Shown: positions 1 through 11,959 of the stretch, one piece after another
How the letters are laid out: each line of letters begins with the position of its first letter
Position numbering within the stretch: position 1 is the stretch's first letter
NCBI GenBank assembly: GCA_963556145.1
Contig: OY744471.1
Location: forward strand, 1,667,590-1,731,589
Direction: 5' to 3'
Source of the DNA: Hygrocybe punicea
Taxonomy: Eukaryota; Basidiomycota; Agaricomycetes; Agaricales; Hygrophoraceae
Length of the DNA: 64,000 bases
The notes under the pieces: generated by a model
Seen by the model: only the letters and a program-made list of their open reading frames with translations
The model's database searches: none
What the model was told of the DNA's origin: nothing
Made by a program: the position numbers and the translations under genes

Positions 1-574
1 TATTTTTGTCCACCGTCAGCCTCATTCGCAGCTCACATACACGCACGGTGGAACATACCAATGCCCATCGCAAGGGTGAACAGCGATACCACACACTTGC
101 ATCCACACACATAAACATCACTGTCACAATGCAATCCGTGTCCACTCACAATCCAAACAGTTATCCATATATTCCCTTTACTCACTGCCAAATGATAATT
201 TTTTGAAATAATAATAAGTAAAGCGGCCAGAAAATGAACAGCAGAATAGACTCACGTAACCACACTCGGTGCGCAAACAAGCTTGGTGTTACATTCATGA
301 AACGAACAGCGACGAGAAAGCAAAATGGGGACCTACACCCGTATCACACAATTGGAGAGTTCCTATGAACCTACAAGTGAGTGCAAATAGTATTAAAATA
401 TACATCCCGATCTACCCACAGAAAACACTGTAGTTAACTAAGAGCCAAAGAATTTAATCAGCTGTGACCTCACAAATCATTGCATCCATACCGCTAGACT
501 CCTGTATATGCAAAAATCAGGACAATATACATATAACAACAACAACAACAGGAAGATTTTGCGCACCACACGAC
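1..574. other. Unresolved 3' part of a membrane protein gene
   Basis: This stretch lies downstream of the resolved exons of the minus-strand DUF6534-like gene. The rest of that gene should be here, and short minus-strand stretches look exon-like (for example around 330-360 and 400-430), but no splice path keeps a family-like frame. It may be degenerate or interrupted. No other gene was recognised. Confidence 0.3.
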
Positions 575-1145
575 CCGTGTAATGGCTATCGGGTTCGCAT
601 ACTGGGTGACCAGGTAGTAGTACACGTCGTGAGTGCTCAGGAACGTGTTGAACGTGTTCAAGACCCTGTGATTTGTCTTTAATGCTGTCTTTCGTGCCCA
701 CCAGCGTCGCTCCCGCACTGCGAGGGATACTCACGCAAGAAAGATGACCTATCCCAAAATTGAACATTTACCTACGCAAGGAGGAGGGGGGGGGGGCAGA
801 AATGCTCACCATACTCTTGAGGATAGGGCCATCAGTGCTGCTAGGACGTGCAAAGAAGCTGTAAATCTGGATGCACGACATGCCCCAAAGCCTGTTCGTG
901 TGTTCGACGCATGAGAAATTCAAACTCGTTTGTACGTTTTTCAGAGGGGACCGGTCTCACATAACAGATCCGTATCCTGTCATCACGAAAGTACGCCGTC
1001 ATTCAGCACGGACCGTAGGAAGGGGGGAGAACGATAAGCGGGTTGGGTACTCACCGCCCAAGAGAAGAGTCCCAAATGTATAATCCCACAAATGCTCCTG
1101 CGGCGGAAAGCCCGTCGAATGTAACGTCGAGAAAGAACGGCTCAT
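575..1145 (-). CDS. Fungal multi-span membrane protein, DUF6534-like (5' exons)
   Basis: Four minus-strand exons join in frame: 1051-1145, 810-891, 749-771 and 665 down to about 575. They encode the start of a protein resembling the Agaricomycete DUF6534 membrane family. Visible landmarks are a first helix ending in FGTLLLGG, a second with MSCIQIYSFFARP, and THDVYYYLVTQYANP, which is the family's usual H-x-x-Y-x-Y-L-V-T-x-Y-x-N-P pattern. The ATG at 1145 was chosen because it starts the exon that holds the first conserved helix. Exon sizes (82 and 23 nt) and phases are typical of the family. A run of 13 Gs (Cs on the coding strand) lies in the intron between exons 2 and 3. The C-terminal half could not be resolved, so the gene may be truncated or decayed. 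Function of the family is unknown; it is predicted to sit in a membrane. Confidence 0.5.
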
Positions 1146-1953
1146 TGTCTTTGGTGAACCCCCGGGTAAATCACTAAAACGTATGTATGTGTTGGGGAAG
1201 GGATTCGAAAGTATGATGTTTTGCAGGAAGGGACTGAAAAACTTGGGCACGGCGGCCAACTTGAACGGTATATATGCAGTACATCGTTTCGGGGTACATA
1301 CTGAAACGAAGGGGTGCATGCGATTTTTCTGTTGCTTGTTTGGGGGGGGGGTCGAGGGGTGGATCGACGCACCGGGGGTTCATTCGACGTCGACAGTTGC
1401 CAGCGTTCGGGTGCCTCATAATTAAGTACATGGGCTGTTCTTGTTGGACTCGGAGACCTGGTACCCCGGCTCTCAAGTAGCTGGTGTAATTTTGTTTCTT
1501 GGTTTGTTTCTTGACCTTGTAACGTGGTCGTCAGTGCAGCACAGACCACGTTGCGCGGTTTTGCCTGATATATCATCGACAGTAGTTACATACGTAGCCT
1601 AGTAACGTTAAAATCGTGGTATACGCACAGCTCTATTGTTTTTTGCGATCACCGTAGGGACCGAGCATGTGGTCCGACACACTGTAGCCAATGTACCGCT
1701 ATCGTTGACTCGGCTCTGCTTGATTTTGCTTTGTAGCGCTTTTCATGGTTCAGATCTTTCAGACGAGTCTTGGGGGAGGAGTGTGGACGCGTACTAGTAA
1801 ATACTCAGGATTTTACGGGTCTGAGTCCGAGTCGTGGACAGGCACAGCTCTCGCTTATATTACCTTTTCCCAACTGGTATTCATATACTCACATACACCA
1901 TCGTTCTCCCAACCTCAGCCAGCAGACCCCCCAGTCCAACCCGTCACGATAAT
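1146..1953. promoter_or_regulatory. Divergent intergenic region
   Basis: About 800 bp separate the start of the minus-strand membrane protein gene from the start of the plus-strand acetyltransferase gene, so both promoters should lie here. Several G-rich runs and scattered TATA-like words are present. No gene, repeat or recognisable operator was seen. Confidence 0.35.
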
Positions 1954-2711
1954 ATGCCTTCCTTCACGCCCAACGCGTCCCTCCAATTACTCTTCTCCCC
2001 CGAACTCATTTCCCCAGAAGTGACGAAACTACTTCACCCCGACCTTCACGTTCGTTATGTTCTGCCAGCGGATCTACCCCCTCAATCAATCAATGAATAT
2101 AACACTTTTTTCTTTGTTGTTCACAGATACGACCACTCGCATCGACAGACTACAATCGCGGTCACCTTCCTGTGCTGTCCGTGCTAACAGTCGTCACTGA
2201 CCCAGGAGAAGCCGCCTGGGCGGCGCAGTTCAACGCCATGCGTGCAGCGCCCAACACATATTACTCCATCGTCATCCTGGACAAAGCGTCCGACGTCATC
2301 GTTGGCGTCGGCACCCTCTTCATTGAGCGCAAGTTCCTACGTGGCTTGGGCTCGGTGGGCCACATCGAGGACATTGCCGTTGACAAGAAGCAGCAGGGGA
2401 AGAAGTTGGGTCTGCGGGTCATCCAAGCGCTCACGTACATCAGTGAGAATAGTGGCTGCTACAAGACCATTTTGAACTGCAGCGATGATAACATTCGTGA
2501 GTTGTTTTCACCTTTATTTCTGTCGGTGTGCCATGGATACGCTGGCTGATTACGTTACAGCTTTTTACCAAAAGTGCGGATACGAAAAGAGGGAAAATGA
2601 GATGGTCTGTCCTTTGCATTTTAATCGTTTGTTGACCTCCCGAACTAAAGAGATGATCGTCATGTGCAGGCAAGATACACCCCAGAACGTTTGCACGCCC
2701 CGAAACTCTGA
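1954..2711 (+). CDS. GNA1: Glucosamine-6-phosphate N-acetyltransferase
   Basis: The enzyme transfers an acetyl group from acetyl-CoA to glucosamine-6-phosphate, a cytosolic step toward UDP-GlcNAc and hence chitin and glycans. Exons 1954-2049, 2127-2496, 2561-2604 and 2670-2711 join into a 183-residue protein, a usual length for fungal Gna1. Landmarks are the N-terminal LFSPELISPEV, then HIRPLASTDYNRGHLPVLSV, the GNAT core GHIEDIAVD followed by the acetyl-CoA loop QQGKKLG, and the C-terminal PFYQKCGYEKRENEM and ARYTPERL. The ATG at 1954 gives the family N-terminus. The first intron uses a slightly unusual GTTCGT donor, chosen because it restores HIRPLAST. The reading frame has no lesions. It converges on the eL24 gene, with 253 bp between the stop codons. 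Confidence 0.93.
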
Positions 2712-2964
2712 ATTGGGTGGAAGGACACCATTCGCTTCCTCGTCTATGCTATCCAGCACGCACGTATAGTACCCATAAAATCTGTACACTCATATATTGG
2801 CAGCAGCGATATTTATATTTCATTTGGATGCTTTGAATTCCCGTTCGAATGACAGCATGGGTGCAGACGGCAGAACACTCAACTATTAGGTTCAGAACCA
2901 TGAGGGAAGCGACGCATGCCATATCACACAGATTTTGCATGTGTTACAGATAATCCTAAACACT

Positions 2965-3621
2965 CTACCGACCACTCTTCCCACCTTTCATCTGCTGCTT
3001 CGACACTTTTGGTGCTGCTGCCACTGGTGTGCGTGTAGGCTGCATTAATATACCACACACACAGAGAGAGAGAACGTTATCGTCAGCGGATACGACGGGG
3101 GGAGATTGAAGACCGCGACCAACGCACCTTGGCCTTCTTAACTTCCTTCTCCTTCTTCTCATTCTTCGCCTTTGCTATAGCTGCAAGCCGCTGCTGCGAG
3201 CGCACTGCCGCAGTCTGGTTCCGTTTGGCAGCGATGGCGGCGAGATCAGCGCCAACGATACCGCGCTGGTGCTTCACGGTCCGACGCGACCGTTTCTTCG
3301 CCACCTCCTCCGTGATGCCCTTCTTGTGCATCCGTCGGTAGACCTGCGTCCATGCGATCTTGCGTGGGTTTTTCCGCTGGAGGAACAGGGAGGCGTTCTT
3401 TGAACTGGCGAAGCGGAAGACCTTTGGGGAGTTAGGCTTTGGGCGCGGTTGGAAGAGGAGGGACGTACTTTGCTGTCACCCCTGACGAAGAGTTTGCCCT
3501 TGCTGGGGTAGATACGGTAGCCAGAGAACGAATCGAGCTCGACCTTCTACACTCGCGGAGAGAAAATAGTATCAGTAAACCCCCATCCACACTAGGGAGC
3601 CAGCTAAAGCGAACGTACCAT
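2965..3621 (-). CDS. RPL24: 60S ribosomal protein eL24
   Basis: This is a component of the large ribosomal subunit. Minus-strand exons 3619-3621, 3469-3546, 3128-3421 and 2965-3039 give a 149-residue protein. It begins [19 protein letters not shown], the zinc-ribbon-like N-terminus of eL24, continues through [19 protein letters not shown] and [12 protein letters not shown], and ends in a Lys/Ala-rich tail, [11 protein letters not shown]. The first coding exon is only the ATG, followed at once by the donor GTACGT. The intron before the last exon uses the acceptor at 3040, which adds PTRTP before VAAAPKVSK; a nearer acceptor breaks frame. All residues expected of the family appear in place and there are no lesions. 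Confidence 0.95.
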
Positions 3622-4208
3622 CTATTTTAATAGGGACGTAAATACACAAAGACAAGGAAAGAAATGCAGGGGAGGGGGTAAGGGAGGTCAGTGCAAACTC
3701 GACTGGCAAGGACAATCGACAACTGGAAAAGGTTCGTCATCTGCTAAACGCAAAAGCGATCCACCCGTATTTGAAGTGCAGTGGTTCATGTTCTGGGCAT
3801 TCCCAGGAAGCCAGACTTCTTCCAAGTGCGCCCTCCCACGCTCGTGACGGTCCTGAGCATTATTTCGAGCTCACCTTGGGCGATGGACTTGAGGATGTTT
3901 GTATAAGGTGTGTGACAGTGTGACAATCGTGACACGTGATGAATATTCTCGACTGATGGAACGTCAAAGCTCTCCCGACTTTCTCTGGCCGCACCACTTC
4001 TGTGCAACATATCAGACCGCTTGTGAGTCAAGATCAACTCGATTTTATTCCGACATGTGAGATCAAACATACAAAGGCAAGAAAGAGTATGAAATAAGCA
4101 GTCTAACGTCCTAAGCTAAGTTTGCCACACTACAGAAACAAGGAAAGGAGGGGGAGTCGAAGAGACCATTGCTACAATGGTGCATAGATATAACAAATCA
4201 TCCGGTGC
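3622..4208. other. Intergenic region, no gene seen
   Basis: Between the start of the eL24 gene and the stop of the synaptobrevin gene, both on the minus strand. It should hold the eL24 promoter and the synaptobrevin 3' UTR. Open frames here show no family resemblance and no splice signals that join them. Confidence 0.4.
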
Positions 4209-4901
4209 TCAGTGGTGCGTTTGAGTTGCCTTGACGACCGAAACGACGATGATGATGACGATGACAGCGATTGCGACGCCAATGATGATGCGCATCTGGT
4301 CATCCGCAATTAAGTAGTTAAACAATCTTGGAGGGACGGTAACCGTACCTTCATGTCTTTCCACCTATGAGCAAATGTCGTTAGGTTGTGGTGAACCTGG
4401 AAATACAGAGATGTGTGCTTACCACATGTTCTGAAAGAAAAGAGAAAGGAGGAGATGAGAAAACGGATATATGCAAGAAAGTGGACAAAAGTCACCTTGC
4501 GGACACGATTAGCACCTTTGCGGAACCCTTGTGCTGACACAGCAAGGTTGTCTGGTGGACAAGATGAGTTCCAAGTAACAACCCACGGCCGCACCATAAA
4601 ATAGAGGTTCCCGAGGTTCTAAAACACCCACCTGTCTTGTCCTGCAGCGAATCCAGTCTCTCCCCTCGCTCCGCCACCTTGGTGATGTTCTCGCGCATTA
4701 TCCCGACGGTGTCGTCAATCTGAGCCTGGATGGCGGCAGTTTTGGGATTGCTCCCTCCGGCGCTTGGGCCGGATGGGTTCGAAGACGAGCCGCTGCGCGG
4801 GAGATATGGGTCGTATGGTTCGGACCTGCAGTTGAGACATGCGAGAGGGAAAAGTGAGTGGTGTGGCAGTGCGGAATGCGAAATGCGAATGCTACCAACA
4901 T
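4209..4901 (-). CDS. Synaptobrevin/VAMP R-SNARE (Snc-like)
   Basis: A vesicle R-SNARE that pairs with plasma-membrane or endosomal Q-SNAREs during exocytosis and recycling. Six minus-strand exons (4900-4901, 4632-4825, 4496-4551, 4423-4430, 4349-4364, 4209-4295) give 120 residues. The layout is a Pro/Ser/Gly-rich N-terminus (about 1-28), the SNARE motif from about residue 31 with [11 protein letters not shown] and [20 protein letters not shown] (zero-layer Arg at about 54), then the juxtamembrane NMWWKDMK. A single hydrophobic segment (about 93-113) follows, with the short tail KATQTHH. It is therefore tail-anchored. The start codon is split by an intron (AT at 4901-4900, G at 4825), and one exon is only 8 nt. 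The split start is the least certain junction; it gives the usual MSEPYDPY beginning. No lesions are seen. Confidence 0.92.
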
Positions 4902-5231
4902 GATGATTACGGTCGGGTACTAGTAGGTCTTCGGGACAAAGAGAGGGTAAGCGTGTGGTGCTGAGCAGGGCTAGTGGTGCTCACCGTGTCAAGGTTGTTG
5001 AGGGTAGAGCGTTAGATATCCGGGATGGCACTGCAGAGTTTGTTTCGAACTTTGTTCCCACGCCGTGAGAACGTGTGGCTGTTGCCCGTACGTTGCCCGG
5101 TTGCAAGAATATTTCGTCTGCTATGCAACGTATTCTAACACTGTAATCCTGCCCGACATCACCAAGCTTGATGAGTCCTGTCACTCGCATGGGGCTTACA
5201 GACAAGCGACCCATATAAATTTCAAGCGAGG
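4902..5231. promoter_or_regulatory. Intergenic region upstream of synaptobrevin gene
   Basis: About 330 bp between two minus-strand genes. It should carry the synaptobrevin 5' UTR and promoter and the 3' UTR of the oxidoreductase gene. No specific motif is convincing. Confidence 0.3.
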
Positions 5232-7064
5232 TCAACGCACTCTACATTCAACGTCCCCCCACCACTCTCGCCATCGCACAACCTTCTTTTCTCTCCTCGC
5301 ATCCTCAGCTGCAAAGATAAGGGCGTGGCTCCGTATCACCTCCTCAATGGTACATCCTATGTGCGTTTTCTGCGCCTCAGCCACGCTCATGCCATGATTC
5401 TTAACGGCATCAATCGCGAGCACGAACTGACGCGCCAAGCCAAAGTCGCCGCCGCCATGTCCACCGCCTGAGAGGTGCGGGTTGTGGGTTGTGGAAACAC
5501 CAGAAGAAAAATCATGGACCTAGAAGCATTCCGGTGTGTTCGTTAAAGCCAGAACCGAAGAGTTGAAGAAGCATACTGTAATAGTTCTACTATCAGCAAC
5601 TATCTCGCCGCGATTGCCGTAAATACGAGTGTGACGACGTGAGAGGTCTGCTGTGAAGGCGACCATGTGAAAAGTAGCCGTTTTGGCTCCTCGTCCATTC
5701 GGTTTTAGGACGTCACTCTCAGGCAAGAAATCGTCCTCCCAGGCGATAGTCACGACCTGATCATCGCAGACATCATTGTCGCCCTGGTAGACGCAGCGCC
5801 CATACCAGCCTCTCGAATCGATGGTCTTCTGATCAGTGTCGGAGGTATAGTCATCTGCCAGATGATCAGCGACTCTCTGCTTGGCATGTTCCAGCCCGAC
5901 TTCTAGATATTCTTCGATCTCTGGAACTACAATGTTAACTGGCCAGCCCGTAGTGCCGTTTATGATGCCATTGTCGATGTATAATTTCTTGGCAGAATAC
6001 TGGCAATCGCGTTCAGCAGGGCAAGAGAGACAGTTTGTCGCTTTCCCCGCTAGCTGAGGTTTTCTTGAAGGTTTGAAATAGGTGAGAGACCCTGAGGAGG
6101 TAACGGTTGACGGTAGATGAGGAGGATTTGGAGAGTTTGGAGGTGGAGAGCAAAGCAGCCAGAGGAGGAGGTCAATGTCGTGGCAAGATTTGGTCAAGAG
6201 GGAGGGAGCGCTTGTTGACTCTTTCCGCCAGTTTCCTCTGTGAGAGTTTTGTCAGTGAGAGAGGTACTGCACGTGGTACCATGAAGTTGTTTACCGAACA
6301 TAGCTGTGTGCAAAGTGCCACCATCCTATGGGTTCTGTGTGTTCGACGGATATGATGTCGCCTATTTCATTATCCTCAAGGAGGAGTTTCCGAAGCAACA
6401 TGTTATGCGGGCTGTAACGCATAACATGTCCAATAGCAAATAGCGCGGTGGGCGGGGAAGTCGGATCATTTGGTGATAAAGACGCATAGATGCGAAGACA
6501 GTCATCCAATGTTGTCGCCAGTGGTTTCTCGCTGAGAAGGTGCAAGTTCAACGGTGCCAGTCCAGTGATGATTTCGGCATGAGTCTCATCTAGTGTCTGT
6601 GCCGAAGGGTCGAGCAACGCCACAATAATTGATCACGTACCCAGAGTGCACACGAGCACACCATCTATACCATCTGGCACATCTTCCCCGTCACGTTCCC
6701 GCTTCCTTCGCGCAACCTCCCATCCCATAAACTCTTTCCAGCCGTCAAATTCCATCCCTTCCTTGGGTTCGTCGATCCCCCAGATATACTTTTGTCCGAA
6801 TTGTTTGCGCTTGAACTCGACAGGTTCCGCAACGGCTGTCACAAAGCCGTTGGATGACATCATGATGGCGCGGGCATATGCTGCACCCCGCGAGCCGGCG
6901 CCGATGATCAAGATTTTCGGAGGGTCCGCGGAATATGCAGGGCGGGGAGGTGGTAGAGGGAAGTTCGGAGGTTCAGCCGGTTGTGCGACAGTTATCTCTG
7001 GGTCTGTAGAAGTAGTACACGCAGAGACGAGATGACTGGCGAAGAAGCGTTTAAATAGATCCAT
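5232..7064 (-). CDS. Gfo/Idh/MocA-family NAD(P)-dependent oxidoreductase
   Basis: Probable cytosolic sugar or polyol dehydrogenase; the substrate cannot be told from sequence. Exons 6641-7064, 6295-6589, 5577-6237 and 5232-5519 give 555 residues. After a Pro-rich leader, a Rossmann fold starts with ILIIGAGSRGAAYA (GxGxxG). DETHAEIITGLAPL and the hallmark SEKPLATT follow; the Lys of EKP is the family's catalytic or structural residue. Next come IGHVMRYSPHN, the conserved WRKESTSAPSLLTKSCHDID, and a Cys cluster, NCLSCPAERDC. The C-terminus has LARQFVLAIDAVKNHG and the Arg/Trp-rich EKKVVRWREWW. The last intron was placed so that TIT joins VHDFSSG. It is longer than bacterial members, as is usual in fungi. 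A transposon remnant begins directly upstream of the ATG. Confidence 0.88.
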
Positions 7065-7197
7065 TCTAACAGCCAGATCGGTGACCGCTCCCTCTTGTAT
7101 GAGAGGTCAGAACCTCGATAGAGGGATCGGTCTAGCTGGGCTTGAAATGGCAGGACGAGCGGTTCCCACGCTCAAAATGGGAATTTTGAACGGCATC
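7065..7197 (-). repeat. Short internally deleted copy of the LTR-like repeat
   Basis: Read on the minus strand, its first half matches 39470-39540 (GTTCAAAATTCCC to CAAGCCCAGCTAGA). Its second half matches 62468-62515 (ATCCCTCTATCGAGG then TTCTGACCTCTCATA). About 1 kb present in the full copy is missing between the halves. It ends within about 20 bp of the oxidoreductase ATG at 7064, so it occupies that gene's 5' UTR or core promoter. Confidence 0.7.
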
Positions 7198-7700
7198 TTG
7201 TAAAAGTTAGATATTATCTTATTATTTTAGATATCTAGATATCTAGATAATGACAATCGATGTCGATAGCCATGGTCCCTCTGGGTGACCCATTTGTCTT
7301 CCATACAGTGTAGAGGCTCCAGATTGTGTGGATCTATATCCCCTTCATATCCCACTCCGTTCCCGACCATTCCTATTCCCGTATTATCAATTCCACTCAA
7401 TTCCGGTCTTTTCCACCGATTCCACTCTGGATTCCACCTCCGGAATCATTCCTACTCACGATGCAATGTCCCTAATGACCTGGAATCAGTACGTATATAG
7501 TTGTATATCATATATCTTCATTTCCTGTCTCCTAGTACATAGCCATCAGGAAATCAACCCAGATATGAGATAGTTATATATGCCTTGAGCTGACCCACAA
7601 TCATTAACATTGTTTGACATTATGGTCACACTTAGATCTCGGTAGGGATGGCATGGTTGTGATGGTAGAAGTCAATCAAATTAGTAGAATGATATTTGAT
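7198..7700. other. AT-rich repeat debris, no gene
   Basis: Contains a GATATCTAGATATCTAGATA tract near 7230-7250 and degenerate GATTCCACTC-type words at 7380-7460. No frame resembles a protein. Confidence 0.4.
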
Positions 7701-7967
7701 GTGCCATAGATCAACAACACATGTCTTGAACATCATTCCTCCAAGAAAAGGGAGGTCATGGTGGGGTTGAAGGAATCCCACCATATACAGCAGAGTGGTA
7801 GAATCTGAACTTTGCTTGAATGAAAGTCATAACTGTGCCATGGATCAACAAGGCGTGTCCTTGAATATCATTCCTCCAAGAAAAGGAAGGTCATGGTGGG
7901 GTTGAAGGAATCCCACCATATATAGCAGAGTGGTAGAATCTGAACTTTGCTTGAATAAAAGTCATAA
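7701..7967. repeat. Direct tandem duplication, ~134-bp unit, two copies
   Basis: Unit 1 (7701-7834) and unit 2 (7835-7967) both run from GTGCCATRGATCAACAA to GAATRAAAGTCATAA, with only scattered differences. Both contain the short inverted repeat GGTGGGGTTGAAGGAATCCCACC, which could form a hairpin. No coding potential was seen. Confidence 0.85.
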
Positions 7968-8264
7968 TAGCCAAAACAATAGAGTTATTGTCCATTTGCA
8001 ACCACAACAACAGTATGGTACCATAGCTCCTCACCACACAGAAATACTGTTCTGCTCATGTAGCAACTAATGCATCATATTGTCATGGCTGATATACTGA
8101 TGACAGGGGATGTAGCAATGACTTCATGTTGGTAGGAAGTCAGCAATATTCTCATATTGGACTCCAGGAATATCCGAAATACAAGGCAAAACATATATTT
8201 GGTGCGAAAAATGAGAAAATACAAAGCAGCGTCACACATGAACTATTCCCGACCAATTGATACT

Positions 8265-9685
8265 CTACTCGGGATTCACGTCGCCTAATGTGAACATATT
8301 ATCTGTGTGCCTCTTCTCCTTGATGCAAGAGAGAGCGCTTCCTTCAATTGGTACTTTGGCATCAGAGCATGCATGGGGGAAGATTTTCCTATAAAAAGCC
8401 TTTGTCAGAACATTGTGCAGAACCACATTCAAAGGCGGAATGAAGGTTCACCTATTCCACCAATTTAAAAGGTCTTGCACTTCATCCTTCTCCTCCGGAT
8501 CATTGAGTAGGTTGAGAACACTGTTATAGAACGTCTTGGAATCGGTGACAAGATCTGTATGCCAGAAGGTGCTTGAAGAACACAAGGCGAAGCGAACCTA
8601 CGAGGTCATCAGCGACAGCGTTATTTAAGATCAGTGAGACTACCTGAGTACTGATGTACACCAGCGACACATTTGTGACACAAGTCATGCCATGGATGTG
8701 TGCATTTCCTGATTGTGTAGCTTTTGGTTCATCCTCGTCAACTGAACTCGGCGAAGTAAAGACATGTTTGAATCCCTATGTCACCCAACGTGAAGCATAG
8801 AAAGCAAATGACAGGAAATGAAAACTAATCACAACCAGGAGCTGACTCCTCAATAGTCCATTCCAAGGATCATCAGGATCATACGCAAGGTCAGCATATA
8901 GAAAGATGGGCCATTGGTCACCGCGGACATGCATTTCACCACTGTGGAGCTTCTCTTTGACACTGGGAGTAGTTTCAGCTCACATGTCATACCACACAAT
9001 AGTGGCTTACCTGGGTATAGACCAATCTATTCTGGCGGGACAGAGTAAGGTGCCCGTTGTCTCGTGGTGGAACCCATGAGTCGTCTTGACTTTACGACTG
9101 AGGGATGGAGCAAGAGTCTGTCCCAGCAGAGTAATCCAATCAATAATCGCAAATTTCAATGTTTTGGTGTTGTCAGCATGCGCTCCATTCATGCCTTTCT
9201 GTATCTAAATGATGGCAGGTATGATGACCATAAGATGGCTGAAGACAGTTTACTAACCATATCAGCAATGAACTCGACCTCTTCGTCAGTTCCAGATAAA
9301 AGCCAGTCCTTGAGGCCAACACAAATCTTAAGCAATTCCCAAAACAAATTATCCTCACGACGTTTGCTTCCGGAAACATGGACATCAGAACTGAATTGTC
9401 TGTCTCCCGGCATGAGCACTTACCGTACTGTCTTGGGGGGTGTTGCGTCTTCCTCTGCCAAGTGAAGGAGGCCATTTGTGATGAGTACCTTGACATTGCA
9501 GAATGCATAAGACACTCGACTGAAGTGACAGCCGTGATGTACCAGGGGATCGGTGATGGCACTGTCTAATCATGTCAGCGGGCATGACGAGGATACTTAA
9601 CGATCGCTAACGCTTTCTTCCTTGGGCCGCTTTGTAGTGCATCATCTCGCACCCGCCGACCAGTCAATGCTTCCGTCCCAGACAT
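8265..9685 (-). CDS. DUF6698-family protein
   Basis: This is a family common in Agaricomycetes, often in repeat-rich DNA, with unknown function. The minus-strand exons read, in order: MSGTEALTGRRVRDDALQS, then PLVHHGCHFSRVSYAFCN and VLITNGLLHLAEED. The next two contain LFWELLKICVGLKDW with DEEVEFIADM, and DWITLLGQTLAPSLSRKVKT with GFHHETTGTLLCPA. Then come HVRGDQWPIFLYADLAYDP, FKHVFTSPSSVDEDEP with NAHIHGMTCV, FYNSVLNLLNDPEEKDEV with LLNWWNR, and a tail ending GDVNPE. These are the family's usual blocks in the usual order with GT-AG introns, so the gene may be intact. The first intron would be only about 35 nt, so the 5' end is uncertain. Confidence 0.72.
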
Positions 9686-11900
9686 TGTTGCCTAGCTCAA
9701 AATCTGATGATAGAGGAGGATATGAGATGATCTTTGCCAAAACTGCAGCCTTTATCAACAGTCATCTGGAAATGAAATCTGGCAGAGATTAATATCGAGA
9801 TACATAATAGAACTCCACCAACTGTGACACACAGCATTATTGGTGGGTGTTGAATATGCAGAAATATACGCACCCGGCAATTTACTAGTAGCTCCTGGCA
9901 ACTCATAAGTTGTTAGACGTGACTTCGAAATGGAAAATATGTTCACCTCCAAAAAGCGAGTCACCAAACGATGTAACGAGGATGATATTGAAGTAACTGT
10001 GAGGTGTGTTGCTCCCTACACCATAAAACTTCTTCATCGAGTATCATTCAGGGTCATCTGGAATAAAAAGGCTCGTCGCATGATGGATGAAGGGGATAAC
10101 AATCCTGTTGTTATGGAAGGTCACAATTGTCAGTCATCATTTCTCAATTCACTCATAATGAAAGGTCCTACTGATGCCGTGTAGAAGCCAAGATCAGGGA
10201 CACGAATGAACGACTCCTGAAAGCACAACAAGAACTCCTCACCGCACAAGAAGACATTCAAGCGCTGACCCTGAAACTCATAGATTGTGAGGCGAAGCTG
10301 GAGAGGGCGGAGTACATCGGGGAGCTTGCCTGGAAGTATATCCCAGAAGAGAAGCACACTGACTTCCACCTCAAATGGCCTTGCAGACAACACATTACTT
10401 AAATTATTTTTCACAAGTAACAACAAACACGTATTTTTAACATACAATTACATGACTTCCCCATACGATCATCCTTACCAGAATGCCTCGGCTGCAGGCA
10501 CGACGTGTCATGTTGGGTCTGTAACATAAAACACTCTTCGGGAGCATAAAATATTTGGATTGCGTACCGAAACCAAAATCTACACGGCCTGGTACCATAT
10601 ACCTGTGTGGCTAACCCAATACTCATCCAAACCGTAATATATGGACGCGGTCATTGGGTAACTAAGATACCAGCAAATAAGAACACCCATGTCATCGAAA
10701 ATGTGCTTGTATGCCAAGTTCATTTTGAGAGCTTTGTCGGTGTGCGCACAGTTGCAAGCCCAGATTGCCTGCAGTAAATTAGTCCTACTTGCAAGCTGCC
10801 GAGAAAAATGACTTACCAAAAGTCCAGCTATTTGGACGAGATTCAGGGGGACCTTTGGTTTTCCATCCCGTTTAAACAGCCAGTACAGATGGATAGACGT
10901 ATTCCAATGGCCAAGAAATATTACAGTGATAATATCCGAAATGATGACACCCCCTAAATTGACAGCGGGGACGACGTTCTGAATGGTATAATTAGAGGGA
11001 TACTAGGACAGTTAAGAGGCGACTTACGAATATGGACGGCTCATCTAGGCAGGATACCTGCCGGAGACTATCCATAGGTCCGTAATGCCCACTCCGGATA
11101 CAAGGAATGATGTGCATTTTAATGGCGTTTTGAATCCGTTGATGGGCCGTAAAAAAACCAGCTGTAATCTTCAAAAAAAAGAAGACAAAGCGTTGAAGAC
11201 AACTTAACACATGCTTACTTACCTCTTTGAGGATCATGGGGTGGGGACATTCCACCGTACCGAATCTGACATAATGTCCCAGTCTGCTATCTGTCTTGTC
11301 TGGTAAAAACAAATCAATACAAGTCATGAAAATGAAACGTAATGTACCATATAGTGGCTGCCAGTAGGGCTCTCCTCGAGACCAATGAAGACACAATGCT
11401 GAGACAAATAATTCCTGATGTCCATTCAGGAGTCGTTGTTCCTTGCTGCAGAACCATGAATAGCACGGGATGCCAACTTCATACGTTCCCTTTGCCACTT
11501 GCACGAGCGCCAACCAATTGGATGACTGAGCAACATCTTCGGAGGTTAGCATGGTGGTAAAACTGCAATCTCAGTAAGATGGAGATGCAGGTATGGGGAT
11601 GCGGGTATAATGGTGTTGAACATCTTGGAATGTTACGAGATTGGTATCGGAGAGGATCACCAGAGGGATCATGACCAATGTTGCATGTGAGTCGAGTACC
11701 TGGGCCTGCATGGAGGATGATGAGGAGGCCGCAGATGAGAAAGGCACGAGTGAAGAGGTTGAGCTTTGCACAAAAGGTGGCAAGTGATTGTCCGATAATG
11801 GCGACGACGACGTGACAAGTGAATCCAGGGAAAAATTAGTCTAAGGATGGCGATGCATTCATTTCGTGAGTGTCGAGAATGGCATATCATCTGAGTCACT
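9686..11900. other. No confident gene; membrane-like and coiled-coil fragments
   Basis: Two patches deserve note. On the minus strand, 10580-11050 contains exon-like stretches with hydrophobic segments (for example VIISDIITVIFLGHW and ICWYLSYPMTASIYYG), possibly the end of a fungal multi-span membrane protein whose start (MISFTLSSTLIG) may lie near 11930. On the plus strand, 10184-10402 is open and encodes a heptad-rich segment with ERLLKAQQELLTAQEDIQAL. Neither could be joined into a full gene. Confidence 0.3.
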
Positions 11901-11959
11901 TACCCAATCAGGGTGGAAGAAAGTGTGAAGGAGATCATTGAAGTTGTCATTGCAATTGA

